This document shows positions 15,638-24,629 of a DNA stretch of 64,000 bases, in pieces; positions within the stretch are counted from its first letter, which is position 1; each line of letters opens with the position of its first letter. Made by a program: the position numbers and the translations under genes. Origin of the DNA: Saccharopolyspora indica (GTDB lineage Bacteria > Actinomycetota > Actinomycetes > Mycobacteriales > Pseudonocardiaceae); NCBI RefSeq assembly GCF_027853965.1, contig NZ_JAQGLB010000011.1, forward strand, positions 213,968-277,967. The letters run 5' to 3'. Below the pieces are notes generated by a model. The model was not told the DNA's origin. It made no database searches and worked only from the letters and a program-made list of their open reading frames with translations.

Positions 15638-16533
15638 GCCGTCAGCGCCAGCTTGGCCTCTTCGATCAGTCTCAGCAGGTCGGAGTGGGTTTCGGCGCGG
15701 TCGCGCCGCCAGATGAGGCCGGTCGCCAGCGCCGGGTCGAAATCCGCGAAGGGCAGCACCACGGTGCTTTCCACGCGATGCTTGTACATTCCGCTCTCCG
15801 GATCCAGCATCGAAATGGAGAACGCTGATCCGTTCGCGACGAATTCGCTGGTGCTGCCGTAATCGCCGGTGTTCAGCGTCATCCGGCGGTGGATGCCGGC
15901 GGCGCGCAGGCGCGCCTCCACCTCGTCGTAGTAGCTCGGCAGCATCCGCGGCGCCGGGCTGACGTAGGTGAGGTCGACCAGCTCGTGCAGCGAGACCGAG
16001 GTCCGGGAGCCGAACTCGGCGGCGGGCAGCACGGCGCCCAGCGGCTCGCGCATCACCTCGACCACCTCGATGCCCTCGGCGTGCACCGGCAGGTGCACCA
16101 GGGCCATCGCCAGCTCGCCGCGCTGCACGCCGACGAGCAGGTCGTCGCTGCCGCCGGGCCAGCGCTTGACGTCGCACTCGCCCGCGCACCGCTGCTCGAA
16201 GGACCGCAGCCGGTCGCGCAGCGAGGAGTGCAGGCCGGGCGGGATGCCGATGTAGACGGTCGCGCGCTGCGGGCGGGTCGCCTCGCGCAGCCGCCAGGGG
16301 ATGTCGTCGAACCGGCCGAGCACGTCCTTGGCGATCGGCAGCAGCGCCGCACCGGCCTCGGTCAGCCGGACGTGGTGGGAGTCGCGCTCGAACAGCACCG
16401 AGCCGAGGTCGCGCTCCAGGTCGCGGATGCGCTGGCTGAGCGGTGAGGTCGCCATGTGCAGCTGCCGCGCGGCCTTGGAGAACGACAGGTTCTCCGCGAC
16501 GGCCACGAAGTACCGCAGGTGGAACATCTCCAT
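15634..16533 (-). CDS. LysR-family transcriptional regulator
   Basis: A regulator of about 299 residues with an N-terminal winged helix-turn-helix (FHLRYFVAVAENLSFSKAARQLHMATSPLSQRIRDLERDLG) and a periplasmic-binding-like effector domain from about residue 90. It lies directly upstream of and in the same direction as the CoA operon, so it is the likely pathway-specific regulator responding to a CoA ester or free acid. The ATG at 16533 gives the usual family length. A start at 16599 would add 22 atypical residues, and 16527 is also possible; none has a strong ribosome site. Confidence 0.88.
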   Translation of the reverse strand: MEMFHLRYFVAVAENLSFSKAARQLHMATSPLSQRIRDLERDLGSVLFERDSHHVRLTEAGAALLPIAKDVLGRFDDIPWRLREATRPQRATVYIGIPPGLHSSLRDRLRSFEQRCAGECDVKRWPGGSDDLLVGVQRGELAMALVHLPVHAEGIEVVEVMREPLGAVLPAAEFGSRTSVSLHELVDLTYVSPAPRMLPSYYDEVEARLRAAGIHRRMTLNTGDYGSTSEFVANGSAFSISMLDPESGMYKHRVESTVVLPFADFDPALATGLIWRRDRAETHSDLLRLIEEAKLALTA

Positions 16534-16623
16534 GGCGTAGCTCAAGCTGTCGAAGCCGGTCAGGACTGTGCTCACCAGCCTAGCACGCGCGAATGTCATT
16601 GGCGCGCAACGCTTCTGCGCAAC

Positions 16624-16663
16624 GGAAGAGCCCCGGCGCTCAGGTGAACGCCGGGGCTCTTCC
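16624..16663 (-). terminator. Terminator hairpin after the conservon
   Basis: Perfect 15-bp arms (16624-16638 and 16649-16663, GGAAGAGCCCCGGCG) with a 10-base loop lie downstream of cvnD on the minus strand. Confidence 0.75.
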
Positions 16664-16715
16664 GGTACTCCCGTCTCCCGCTCGGAAGCGGATCAGCTCC
16701 GCTTCCCGACGGGAT

Positions 16716-17288
16716 CTACAGTGGACGGGCGGTCAGCACGTGCTCGGTGAGCTTCACCAGCACCGACGCCGCCGAGCGCCGGTCGCGCGCGTCGCAGGCC
16801 ACCACCGGCACGTGCGGTTTGATGTCCAGCGCTTCGCGCACCTCCTCGGGCTGGTAGTGGAACCCGCCCTCGAAGTGGTTGAGCGCGACCACGAATTCGA
16901 TGCCGCGCGATTCGAAGAACTCGACCGCGGCGAAGCAGTCCTCCAGCCGCCGGGTGTCGGCCAGGACCACCGCGCCGAGCGCACCGCGAACCAGGTCCTC
17001 CCACATGAACCAGAACCGGTCCTGGCCGGGCGTGCCGAACAGGAACAGCACGATGTTCTGCGGATCGAACGTGATGCGCCCGAAGTCCATGGCGACGGTG
17101 GTCGTGGTCTTCTCGCCGACACCGGTCAGGTCATCGGTGCCGATGCTGGCGACGGTGAGGGTCTCCTCGGTGGTGAGCGGTTCGATCTCGCTGACCGACC
17201 GGACGAACGTGGTCTTCCCGACGCCGAATCCGCCCGCGACTAGGAACTTGAACGCGGTCGGGAACAGCTCAGAGCTGTCGGAGACCAT
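16716..17288 (-). CDS. cvnD: Conservon GTPase CvnD
   Basis: A 190-residue small GTPase of the MglA/Rag-like group. The P-loop is GGFGVGKTTFV, the switch II motif is LFGTPGQDRFWFMW, and ALNHFEGG occupies the guanine-specificity position, a loss of NKxD that is usual for CvnD proteins. Conservons form a membrane-associated complex resembling eukaryotic GPCR modules and affect development and secondary metabolism in Streptomyces. GGAGG lies about 12 nt before the ATG, inside the end of cvnC, which it overlaps by 20 bases. Confidence 0.93.
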   Translation of the reverse strand: MVSDSSELFPTAFKFLVAGGFGVGKTTFVRSVSEIEPLTTEETLTVASIGTDDLTGVGEKTTTTVAMDFGRITFDPQNIVLFLFGTPGQDRFWFMWEDLVRGALGAVVLADTRRLEDCFAAVEFFESRGIEFVVALNHFEGGFHYQPEEVREALDIKPHVPVVACDARDRRSAASVLVKLTEHVLTARPL

Positions 17289-17628
17289 GCAGCAACGCCT
17301 CCAGTTGTTCTCGGTCCGGCATATCGGTGGGCACGCGCGTGGTGACGGCGCCCCAGTCGATGAGGTCGGACAGCAGTACCTTCGTGACCACCGCGGGCTG
17401 GCGCAGGTGGGCGGAGACCTCGGCGACCGAGGTGGCGAACCGGCACAGCTCCAGCATCCTGGCGTGCGTCGGCTCGACCCGGTCCGGGGCGAGACGGCCG
17501 GTCGACCGCACCAGCGACTGCAGCGACAGCGTCGCGGACGGTTTGGTCCGGCCGTTGGTGAGCGAGTACGGCCGCAGCAGGGGGCCGGCCTCGTTGTCCA
17601 GCCACATCTTCTCCGGAGGTCCCGACAT
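17269..17628 (-). CDS. cvnC: Conservon protein CvnC (DUF742)
   Basis: A 119-residue DUF742 protein with the recognisable LLRPYSLTNGRT start, LSLQSLV, and a winged-helix-like core (LCRFATSVAEVSAHLRQPAVVTKVLLSDLIDWGAV). It bridges the histidine-kinase-like and GTPase components in cvn operons. The start at 17628 lies two bases after the cvnB stop, with AGGTGA overlapping that stop, so translation is coupled. Confidence 0.92.
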   Translation of the reverse strand: MSGPPEKMWLDNEAGPLLRPYSLTNGRTKPSATLSLQSLVRSTGRLAPDRVEPTHARMLELCRFATSVAEVSAHLRQPAVVTKVLLSDLIDWGAVTTRVPTDMPDREQLEALLHGLRQL

Positions 17629-17630
17629 CG

Positions 17631-18068
17631 TCACCTGCCCAGTTCGCCGACGCCTCGCGCGGCGGCCGGTTGCCGGGATGCGGTGCTCAGGTGCGCGGGC
17701 ACCCGCTTGACGAGCTGGGCGATCTCGTAGCCCAGCACGGACGCGTCGGCCTCCGGGGTGGCGAGCACGACGAGCACCGCGCCCTGGCCGGCGGCGGAGA
17801 CGAAGAAGATCACGTCGTCGAACTCCGCCACCACCTGCCGGACACCGCCGCCGGCACCGAAGCGGTAGCCGCCGTTGCGGGCCAGCGAGCACTGCGCGGC
17901 GGCCCAGGCGGCCAGCGCGTCGGCCTCGTCGGAATCCAGTCCGTGGTGGTATCGGCGCAGTCCGTCCGAGGAGGCCAGCAGGGCGCAGCGGGTGTGCGGA
18001 ACCCGGCGCATCAGATCGGCGAGCAGCCAGCTCAGGTCGGATGCGGAGCCGGGCACGTCATTGGCCAT
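17631..18068 (-). CDS. cvnB: Conservon roadblock/LC7 protein CvnB
   Basis: A 145-residue roadblock/LC7 protein: DLSWLLADLMRRVPHTRCALLASSDGL, a central strand-helix pattern and GAVLVVLATPEADASVLGYEIAQLVKRV. Such proteins are GTPase-activating or scaffold partners of MglA-type GTPases. AAGGAG lies 10 nt before the ATG. A polar C-terminal tail of about 20 residues extends past the domain. Confidence 0.92.
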   Translation of the reverse strand: MANDVPGSASDLSWLLADLMRRVPHTRCALLASSDGLRRYHHGLDSDEADALAAWAAAQCSLARNGGYRFGAGGGVRQVVAEFDDVIFFVSAAGQGAVLVVLATPEADASVLGYEIAQLVKRVPAHLSTASRQPAAARGVGELGR

Positions 18069-18112
18069 CGGTAGAGAACTCCTTGGGTCAGAACGGGGGA
18101 GGAGTTAGCGGG

Positions 18113-20023
18113 TCAGCCCGACTGGTCATCGGGTCGTCGGTCGGCGACACCGCCTTCGACGCCTTGCCGGAAGGACGCCCACAAGCCGGGGTTGGGACCG
18201 CCGCGCGGGGTGTCGTCGGTCCGGGGACCGCCGGCGAGCTCCGGTGCGACGTAGCTCTTCGTTCGATCGCGCCGCGGCAGCGGCGGCCGCTTCTCGTCGA
18301 TGAGCACCTTCTCTCCGGGGAACTGCCCGGTCGGGGTCGGCTCGCTCGGGAGCTGCGTTCTGGGGAACTGCGTGGTCGCGTCCGAGGCGTTCGGCCGGTC
18401 CGTGGGCACCACACCGGTGTGGCGTCCGTAGATCGATCCCGAATTCCCGTTGGAACCACCCGACATGCTCTCGACGGGAGCGCGGTGCACGCCGCGTCGA
18501 GTGCCGTTCTCGGGTGCGTGGACGGGCTCGGGCGGCGCGGGCCAGGCCTCGATCCGCTCCTGCCTGATCGCGGGCTCCGGCTTGGCGGCCGGCTCGGGCG
18601 CGGCGGCCGGCTCCGGCCTGGCAGCGGGCACCGGCCGGGAGGCCGGCTCCGGCCTGGGCGCGGGCTCGGGCCTGGGCGGCTCCGGCGCGGCGGCCGGTTC
18701 CAGCGCTGCGGCCAGACCCGACTGGGGAGCCGGTTCCGGTGCCACGATGGCGTCCACCGGGGAGCTCTCCGGCTCCTCGTCCTCCTCGACCTCGCCGAGC
18801 AGCTTGGTCGGGATCACCACGTGGGCGTCCGTGCCGCCGTACATGTTGTTCTCCAGCTCGACGGCGACCTCGTGCCGCTGACCGATCTGGGCGACCACGT
18901 ACAGCCCGATCCGGCCGTCCTTGAGCCGCTCGTCGCGGTCCACGGCGCCGGGGTTGGCGAGCAGGTCGTTGAGCTGGGTGCGGTCGGCCGGGCTCATGCC
19001 CAGCCCGCGGTCGCGGATGTCGATCGCCACGCCCGCGGTGACCCGCTGGACGCTCACCGTGACCTGGGTGTCGGGCTCGGAGAACGAGGTCGCGTTCTCG
19101 ACGAGCTCGGCCACCAGGTGGATGACGTCGGCGACCGCGTGCCCGTGCAGCGTGCCGTCGACCGGCGGGATCACCTTGACCCGGGCGTAGTGCTCGACCT
19201 CGGCGACCGCCGAGCGCAGCACTGTGTACATCGCGACCGGCTGGCTCCACTGGCGCCGCGGCATCGAGCCGCCGAGCACCGCGAGGCTCTCCGCCTGCCT
19301 GCGGACGCCGGTGACCAGGTGGTCGACGGCGAACAGGCCCTTGAGCAGGTCCGGGTCCTCGACGCGCTGCTCGAGGTCGTCGAGCCGCTGGATGGCGCGG
19401 TGCGCCAGCGACTGCACGCGGCGGGCGATGTTGGCGAACACCGCGACGCTCGGGTCGACGGCCGCACCGCTCTCGGTGAACTGCTGCATGCGGACCACGG
19501 CGAACTCGGCGGCGGCCTGCGCCTGCCGGATCTCGTAGGACAGCAGCTCGAAGGGGTCGCTGGACGCGCCGGGCTCACCGGTGGGCCACCTCGGCGCGGG
19601 CTGTTCGCCGGCCTGGACGCGTTCCACCAGCTGGGGAAGTTCTTCCCGGCCCTGGACGATCTCCTTGCGCAGGGTGTCGATCCACTGCCGCTCGCGGCGC
19701 GCGGTGTCGACGAGGGAGCGCTGCGCGTCCTTCGACGAGTCCTCGGTGCGCTCGTTGATCTCGGTGGCGGTGGCGGTGGCCTTGCGGAACCCGATGAGGA
19801 GGACGGCTATGCAGCCGAGCCCTCCGACCCCGAGCGCTGCGTAGCGCAGCTCGACGGGCGTGTCCAGGGCCAGCACCACGGCCACGGCGACGCCCAGCAG
19901 GGCCACCACCACCAGCGGGAGCATGACCAGTCGCTGCAGCTCGGGCCGCAGGTCTTCATCCGCGTCGGGCGACGACGCGGGTAACCGCTCGGGCTCCGAT
20001 GCGGCTAAAGGGAACTCAGACAT
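18113..20023 (-). CDS. cvnA: Conservon sensor-kinase-like protein CvnA
   Basis: A 636-residue membrane protein. Two transmembrane helices (about 32-53 and 60-77) are followed by a coiled stalk, a dimerisation region and a GHKL ATPase domain (HLVAELVENATSFSEPDTQV, DRGLGM, DGRIGLYVVAQIG). A long Pro/Glu/Ala/Arg tail follows with repeated PEP(A) units (about 430-500). CvnA resembles a histidine kinase but lacks a convincing phosphoacceptor His box, and it anchors the conservon complex at the membrane. There is no large extracellular sensor. AAGGA precedes the ATG. It is the first gene of the cvnABCD operon. Confidence 0.92.
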   Translation of the reverse strand: MSEFPLAASEPERLPASSPDADEDLRPELQRLVMLPLVVVALLGVAVAVVLALDTPVELRYAALGVGGLGCIAVLLIGFRKATATATEINERTEDSSKDAQRSLVDTARRERQWIDTLRKEIVQGREELPQLVERVQAGEQPAPRWPTGEPGASSDPFELLSYEIRQAQAAAEFAVVRMQQFTESGAAVDPSVAVFANIARRVQSLAHRAIQRLDDLEQRVEDPDLLKGLFAVDHLVTGVRRQAESLAVLGGSMPRRQWSQPVAMYTVLRSAVAEVEHYARVKVIPPVDGTLHGHAVADVIHLVAELVENATSFSEPDTQVTVSVQRVTAGVAIDIRDRGLGMSPADRTQLNDLLANPGAVDRDERLKDGRIGLYVVAQIGQRHEVAVELENNMYGGTDAHVVIPTKLLGEVEEDEEPESSPVDAIVAPEPAPQSGLAAALEPAAAPEPPRPEPAPRPEPASRPVPAARPEPAAAPEPAAKPEPAIRQERIEAWPAPPEPVHAPENGTRRGVHRAPVESMSGGSNGNSGSIYGRHTGVVPTDRPNASDATTQFPRTQLPSEPTPTGQFPGEKVLIDEKRPPLPRRDRTKSYVAPELAGGPRTDDTPRGGPNPGLWASFRQGVEGGVADRRPDDQSG

Positions 20024-20425
20024 CAGCGTCCTTGGTCGGGGGAGACGGCGACGGGCGCACGAGGCGCCGGGGGGTCGGGGGCGTCACCGCGGGACTACTG
20101 GTGTTTCACTTGTTGATCAACTCATCACCGGAGTGATCCTAGCGACCCTAGTGGAGAATCAGTAGCGAGGGTGTTGACCTTCGGAAACGCTTGAATTAAG
20201 CCCGCAACGGGCGATGACGTGCGGGAAGTGCCCGAGCGCCCGCCCGAACCGGTCCGCGCCGGGCGATTCCGGGCGGGATCGGTCCAGTGCCGCGCGCCGG
20301 GCGATCCCGCTCCTCCGGAGCGTTGGGCTGACCTGTGCGAACGGGTCTCCTCTAGCACCCGAACGCGATCTTGAGGTCGTCCGTTCGGGTGATTCTTGTG
20401 ACGGCGGACACGCGTGGTGCCCGGG
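20024..20425. other. 402-bp intergenic region upstream of cvnA
   Basis: No open frame with coding bias was found. A minus-strand TAGGAT (20136-20141) is a plausible -10 box for cvnA, without a clear -35. The terminator hairpin of the upstream ABC permease gene lies at its far end. Confidence 0.4.
20357..20390 (-). terminator. Hairpin after the ABC permease gene
   Basis: Nine-bp arms ACCCGAACG (20357-20365) and CGTTCGGGT (20382-20390) with a 16-base spacer lie 36 bases past the permease stop. Confidence 0.5.
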
Positions 20426-21361
20426 TCAACTGGTGATGTCCTTGCGCTGGAAGCGCCAGATCGCCAGGACGGTGAACACCATCGCGTAGGCCAGCGCGGA
20501 GAAGGTGCCGTGCGCGACGTCGGTCCAGTCGGCCTCGGCGCCGAGCAGGTCGGCGTAAGCGGTCGAGTAGTGCGTCGGCAGGTAGGAGCGCAGGCTCCCG
20601 AGTGCGTTGATCTGGTCCAGGATCTCGGACAGGATCGACACCACGACCGCGCCGCCGACCGCGCCCAGCGGGGCGTCGGTGCTCACGCTGAGCAGCAGCG
20701 CGAGACCGGCGATCCAGGTCAGGTGCACGGCCAGGTAAGCGGTGGCCGCGGCCAGGCTCACCAGCCCGGCCGGGAACGGCACCGCCTCGCCGGTGATCGT
20801 CACCAGGTTCCCGGTGCCGTACCACAGCACGCCCACGCCCAGCGAGATCGCGGTCAGCAGCACCAGCCCGAAGACCGAGAGCATCCCGGCCACGATGGCC
20901 TTCTGCCGGAGCAGCCGGACGCGCGGGACCGGCGCCGCCAGCAGGTACTTCAGGCTCGACCAGGAGGATTCGCTGGCCACCGTGTCGCCGAAGAACAGCG
21001 CCACCACCACGACCAGCAGGAAGCCGGTCGAGACGAACAGCGTGAACACGGTGAAGTTCAGCCCGCTCTGGGTGGCCATGTCGGCCAGCGTCCGCCCGCG
21101 CCCGCCCGCGTCGCCGATCTCGAACGACAGCAGCAGCAGGACCGGCAGCACCACCAGGAAGCCCAGGGTCAGCCGGGTGCGGCGGCGGCGCAGCTGGCGG
21201 GCCAGCTCCACCCGCACCGGCAGCGTCCGCCGCGCCCGGTAGCCCTCGATGCCGCCGTCCGGCTGCGCCGGGTGGCTGCGCCCCGAGAGCACCAGCGCGG
21301 TTTCGGTGGTGTCCAGCTTCCCGACCTTCGGGGGCTCGCTGAACTGCGGCTCGTCGGTCAC
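20426..21361 (-). CDS. ABC-2 type transporter permease
   Basis: A 311-residue membrane protein. An N-terminal cytoplasmic segment of about 80 residues precedes a first helix (LTLGFLVVLPVLLLLSF) and about five more helices, the ABC-2 permease layout. It begins with GTG at 21361, overlapping the stop of the hydrolase-ATPase fusion gene (GTGA), with GGAGAGGAG upstream. The pair therefore forms one export system with the ATPase encoded just upstream. The substrate is unknown. Confidence 0.87.
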   Translation of the reverse strand: MTDEPQFSEPPKVGKLDTTETALVLSGRSHPAQPDGGIEGYRARRTLPVRVELARQLRRRRTRLTLGFLVVLPVLLLLSFEIGDAGGRGRTLADMATQSGLNFTVFTLFVSTGFLLVVVVALFFGDTVASESSWSSLKYLLAAPVPRVRLLRQKAIVAGMLSVFGLVLLTAISLGVGVLWYGTGNLVTITGEAVPFPAGLVSLAAATAYLAVHLTWIAGLALLLSVSTDAPLGAVGGAVVVSILSEILDQINALGSLRSYLPTHYSTAYADLLGAEADWTDVAHGTFSALAYAMVFTVLAIWRFQRKDITS

Positions 21362-24162
21362 CTGCTCTCCTCTCCGACCAGCTGCAGGAAGGCGTCCTCC
21401 AGCCGTCGCCGCGGCCCGACCTGGTGCACCGAGATCCCGGAGTCCACCAGCACGTTGACCGCCACGGCCGCCTTGTGCCCGGACAGGTCGGCGTGCACCA
21501 GGTCGCCGTCGACCTCCACCTGACCCAGCCCTTCGATCGTGCGCAGCGCCGCGGCGGCCTGCTGCGGTTCGTCGACCCGGAAGGTCGCCGCGCCGTCGAC
21601 CGCCACGATGTCGGCCACGCTGCCGGTGGTCACCAGCCGGCCGTTGTGCATCACGACCACGTGGGTGCAGGTCTGCTCGACCTCGGCGAGCAGGTGGCTG
21701 GAGACCAGCACCGACCGCCCGGTGGCGGCGTAGCGGCGCAGGATCTCGCGCATCTGGTGGATCTGCGGCGGGTCCAGCCCGTTGGTCGGCTCGTCGAGCA
21801 CCAGCAGCTCGGGCAGCCCGAGCATCGCCTGGGCGATCGCCAGCCGCTGCTTCATGCCCTGGCTGTAGCCGCGGACGCGGCGGTGCGCGGCGCTGCCCAG
21901 CCCGGCGATCTGCAGCACCTCGTCGAACCGGGCCTGCAGCATCGGACGCCCGGTCGCGGCCCAGTAGTACCGCAGGTTGTCCACACCGGACAGGTGCGGC
22001 AGGAAGCCCGGGGTCTCCACCAGCGCGCCCACCCGGGACAGCACCGGAGCACCGGGCACCAGCCGGTGGCCGAACAGCCGGATCTGCCCGGAGCTGGGCT
22101 GCAGCAGCCCCAGCATCATCCGCAGCGTGGTCGTCTTGCCCGCCCCGTTCGGGCCGAGCAGGCCGACGATCTGGCCGCGCTCGACCCGGATCGACAGGTC
22201 CTGCACGGCGGCGGGCTTGTCCGGGTAGGACTTGGTCAGCCCGGCGATCACCAGGGGCGTGTCGGCCAGCATCGGGTCCAGGTCGTCGCTGCTCTTGCGG
22301 CGGATCCGCGAGATCACCCACGCGATCAGCGCCAGCCCGGCGAGGATCCCGGTGCCCAGCAGCGGGGCGGTCGGCACGGCGTCGGCGCTGCTGGTCGTCC
22401 CGCGCACCGACGGGATCGACACCGTGCCGTCGCCTGCCAGGCCGACCAGGTGCACGGCGGGTTCCTTCGGCAGCGAGTAGGCCTGGTCGGTGGTCGTCAC
22501 CGCCAGCTCCAGCCGGTGACCGGTCTCCAGCGGGTGCACCACGCCGGGCAGCGCCACGTCGACCTCGACCGGGCTGCCGTCGGGCGGCAGGTCCGTCACG
22601 TGCAGCGGGGCGACCGCGTTGCCGATCAAGGTGCGCTTCTGCTCGGCGTCGACGTCGTAGAGCTTGGCGAACAGCACCGCGCTGCCGGTGCTGGGCTGGC
22701 CGGGCACCGAGGCCACCGACAACCGGGTCCGCGGTGTGCCGGAGATCAGCAGCTGGCTGTCCAGCGGATCGGTGCGGAACACCGCGGTCTGGCCGGGCAG
22801 GTCGCGCGCCAGCGACTGGCCGAGGCTGCCCGCCGCGTCGAGCACCTGCCCGGCGCCGGGCAGCGAGCTCGTCGCCGCCGGGCTGCCGCCGGGCGGGTTG
22901 ACCACTTCGGCGGGCGATCCGCGCAGCTCCAGGGCGAAGCGCGGAACCCGCTCCTGGCCGCCCACGCCCGGGTAGGCGTCGGCGGTGACGGTGCGGACCG
23001 GGATCTCGCCGTTGCGCTGCGGGCGCCCGGCGATGTCGAAGGCGAAGGTGGTGCCGGGGTCGAGCCCCGGTTCGACCCCGCCGAGGTGGTGGGCGAACCA
23101 GTCGGCGATCTGCCGGCGCAGTTCGGGCCCGGGTTCGCCGCCGTCGTGACCGCCCGCGAACCAGATCGTCTTGACCGGCGTGCCCGCCGCGCTGATCTGC
23201 CGGGCGTTGGCATCGGCCTGGTCCAGCCCGAACAGGGTGTCCCGCTCGCCCTGCACCAGCAGCGTCGGCGCCTTGATCCGCGAGGTGACCGACTTCGGCG
23301 AGACCCGGTCGAGCAGGTCCAGCGCGGCCTGCCCGGCGCGCCCGGTCTGCGCCACCTCGCTGTAGGCGGCGCACACCTGCTCGGTGAAGTTCCCGCAGGT
23401 CAGCGACTGATCTTGCAGGCTGGTGGAGGTGTTCGGGGCGCCCCCGTCCGGCTGCTCGCCGGGTCGCGGCGCGCTCCCGGCGGCGAACAGCAGCCCGGCC
23501 CACGCCTGCTTGAACACGCCGTGGTCGTTGTCCGAGCTGCCCGCCGGGGTGGTGGCGGGACCCGCCTGCCGGGCGGCGTTGTTGGGCAGCAGCGCCTGGC
23601 CGAGGTCGTTGTAGGTCATCACCGGGGCGATGACGTCGACCCGCGGGTCCTGCCCGGCCAGCAGCAGGCTCAGCGCGCCTCCGTAGGACGTGCCGGTGAC
23701 GCCGACCTTCGGGTCGCCGTCGCCGTTGCGGGCCACCTCGGGCTGGCGGGCGAGCCAGTCGAGCAGCTGCTGGGCGTCCTTGACCTCGTAGTCGGGGTCG
23801 TTGAGGGCGATCTGGCCGGTGCTGCGGCCGAATCCGCGGGAGGAGTAGGTGAGCACCGTGAAGCCGCGCAGCGCCAGTTCGCGCGCCTGCGCGGCGGTGT
23901 CGTCCTTGCTGCCGCCGAAGCCGTGCGCGAGCAGGATCGTCGGCGCCGGGGTCTCCTCCGGCTTGTAGAGGGTGACGTCGAGCTGGATCCGCTGGTCGTC
24001 GTCGGGTCCGTCCAGCACGTCGACCATCGCCTCGCGGGGAGGTTCCGGTGCGGTGCGGCGCGGCTGCTCGCCGGACCACAGGAGCGTGGTGAGCACCACC
24101 ACGGCGATGCAGGACAGCGCGGCCAGCGCGAGGCGCGTGCGGCGGCGACGGGATGCGGACAC
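21358..24162 (-). CDS. Exported X-Pro peptidase/alpha-beta hydrolase fused to an ABC ATPase
   Basis: About 934 residues from a GTG at 24162; a TTG at 24222 would add 20. A basic N-terminus and signal anchor (about 11-30) lead to an extracytoplasmic CocE/S15-type alpha-beta hydrolase. It has the HGFGG oxyanion turn, nucleophile Ser in GTSYGG (about 159), Asp in GERDTLF and His in GGHDGG. A beta-rich domain follows, then a second helix near 600-620. The cytoplasmic part is a complete ABC ATPase: GPNGAGKTT (about 669), signature YSQGMKQRLA, Walker B LLVLDEPTNGLDPP, and SSHLL. The hydrolase would therefore face outside while the ATPase faces inside. Peptide or lipid-ester processing linked to transport is a plausible but unproven role. 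Confidence 0.88.
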   Translation of the reverse strand: MSASRRRRTRLALAALSCIAVVVLTTLLWSGEQPRRTAPEPPREAMVDVLDGPDDDQRIQLDVTLYKPEETPAPTILLAHGFGGSKDDTAAQARELALRGFTVLTYSSRGFGRSTGQIALNDPDYEVKDAQQLLDWLARQPEVARNGDGDPKVGVTGTSYGGALSLLLAGQDPRVDVIAPVMTYNDLGQALLPNNAARQAGPATTPAGSSDNDHGVFKQAWAGLLFAAGSAPRPGEQPDGGAPNTSTSLQDQSLTCGNFTEQVCAAYSEVAQTGRAGQAALDLLDRVSPKSVTSRIKAPTLLVQGERDTLFGLDQADANARQISAAGTPVKTIWFAGGHDGGEPGPELRRQIADWFAHHLGGVEPGLDPGTTFAFDIAGRPQRNGEIPVRTVTADAYPGVGGQERVPRFALELRGSPAEVVNPPGGSPAATSSLPGAGQVLDAAGSLGQSLARDLPGQTAVFRTDPLDSQLLISGTPRTRLSVASVPGQPSTGSAVLFAKLYDVDAEQKRTLIGNAVAPLHVTDLPPDGSPVEVDVALPGVVHPLETGHRLELAVTTTDQAYSLPKEPAVHLVGLAGDGTVSIPSVRGTTSSADAVPTAPLLGTGILAGLALIAWVISRIRRKSSDDLDPMLADTPLVIAGLTKSYPDKPAAVQDLSIRVERGQIVGLLGPNGAGKTTTLRMMLGLLQPSSGQIRLFGHRLVPGAPVLSRVGALVETPGFLPHLSGVDNLRYYWAATGRPMLQARFDEVLQIAGLGSAAHRRVRGYSQGMKQRLAIAQAMLGLPELLVLDEPTNGLDPPQIHQMREILRRYAATGRSVLVSSHLLAEVEQTCTHVVVMHNGRLVTTGSVADIVAVDGAATFRVDEPQQAAAALRTIEGLGQVEVDGDLVHADLSGHKAAVAVNVLVDSGISVHQVGPRRRLEDAFLQLVGEESR

Positions 24163-24169
24163 GTTTTCG

Positions 24170-24175
24170 ACAGTA
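24170..24175 (-). promoter_or_regulatory. -10 box of probable leaderless transcript
   Basis: Minus-strand TACTGT ends seven bases before the GTG at 24162. Neither this start nor the TTG at 24222 has a ribosome site, which favours a leaderless GTG start. Confidence 0.4.
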
Positions 24176-24489
24176 GGGGAAGACGGAGGCACCGGTTCGT
24201 ATCCAGACGAGTGCGAAGACAAGAAGCTATGAACCAGAGACCAAACAGCAACCGGACACCTCGTCGTGCCCGCTGCCGGGTCGTCGCCGCATCCCCGCGT
24301 GCGACCGGGTGCCGGTGATCATAACGGTGATCGGCAGCGGTGCAATGCCCGCTTCGGCCGCCGTCGGGGTGATGTGAGGGCTCTTCGCATTGCTGCGCGT
24401 GGACCCGCGCCGTACGGTCCCGTGCGTGATGTTCGTTGCTCATGCGCACCCCGCCTGGTGTCGAGGTGCGCGGGTAAGTGACAATCTTG
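24176..24489. other. Divergent intergenic region before the terC riboswitch
   Basis: About 310 bases with no supported gene. It must hold the promoter of the terC leader RNA; no clear -35/-10 pair was identified. Confidence 0.4.
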
Positions 24490-24626
24490 GCAAGTGGAGG
24501 GGAGTATTCCTTCGCGGCGGTGTCGTCATCACGGAACTTGCCTGGACAAGCCCGGTGCCGTCGACCGGCCTCAGGCCGGTGGAAGAGACCTCCGGTCCCT
24601 TGGCGCGTGCCCTGAACCGGAGGTGA
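24490..24626 (+). promoter_or_regulatory. yybP-ykoY manganese riboswitch with translational switch
   Basis: The leader carries the conserved aptamer marks: GGAGGGGAGTA (24497-24507), GTCGTCA, and AGACCTCC (24587-24594). P1 is GGAGG (24497-24501) with CCTCC (24590-24594), and ACCGGCC/GGCCGGT (24565-24581) makes an internal hairpin. The 3' strand of P1 is part of ACCTCCGGT (24589-24597), a perfect complement of ACCGGAGGT (24616-24624), which contains the terC ribosome site. Metal binding should hold P1 together and free the ribosome site, giving an ON switch by Mn. GGCAAGT (24490-24496) can also pair with ACTTGCC (24537-24543), a competing fold. Confidence 0.85.
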
Positions 24627-24629
24627 TTC

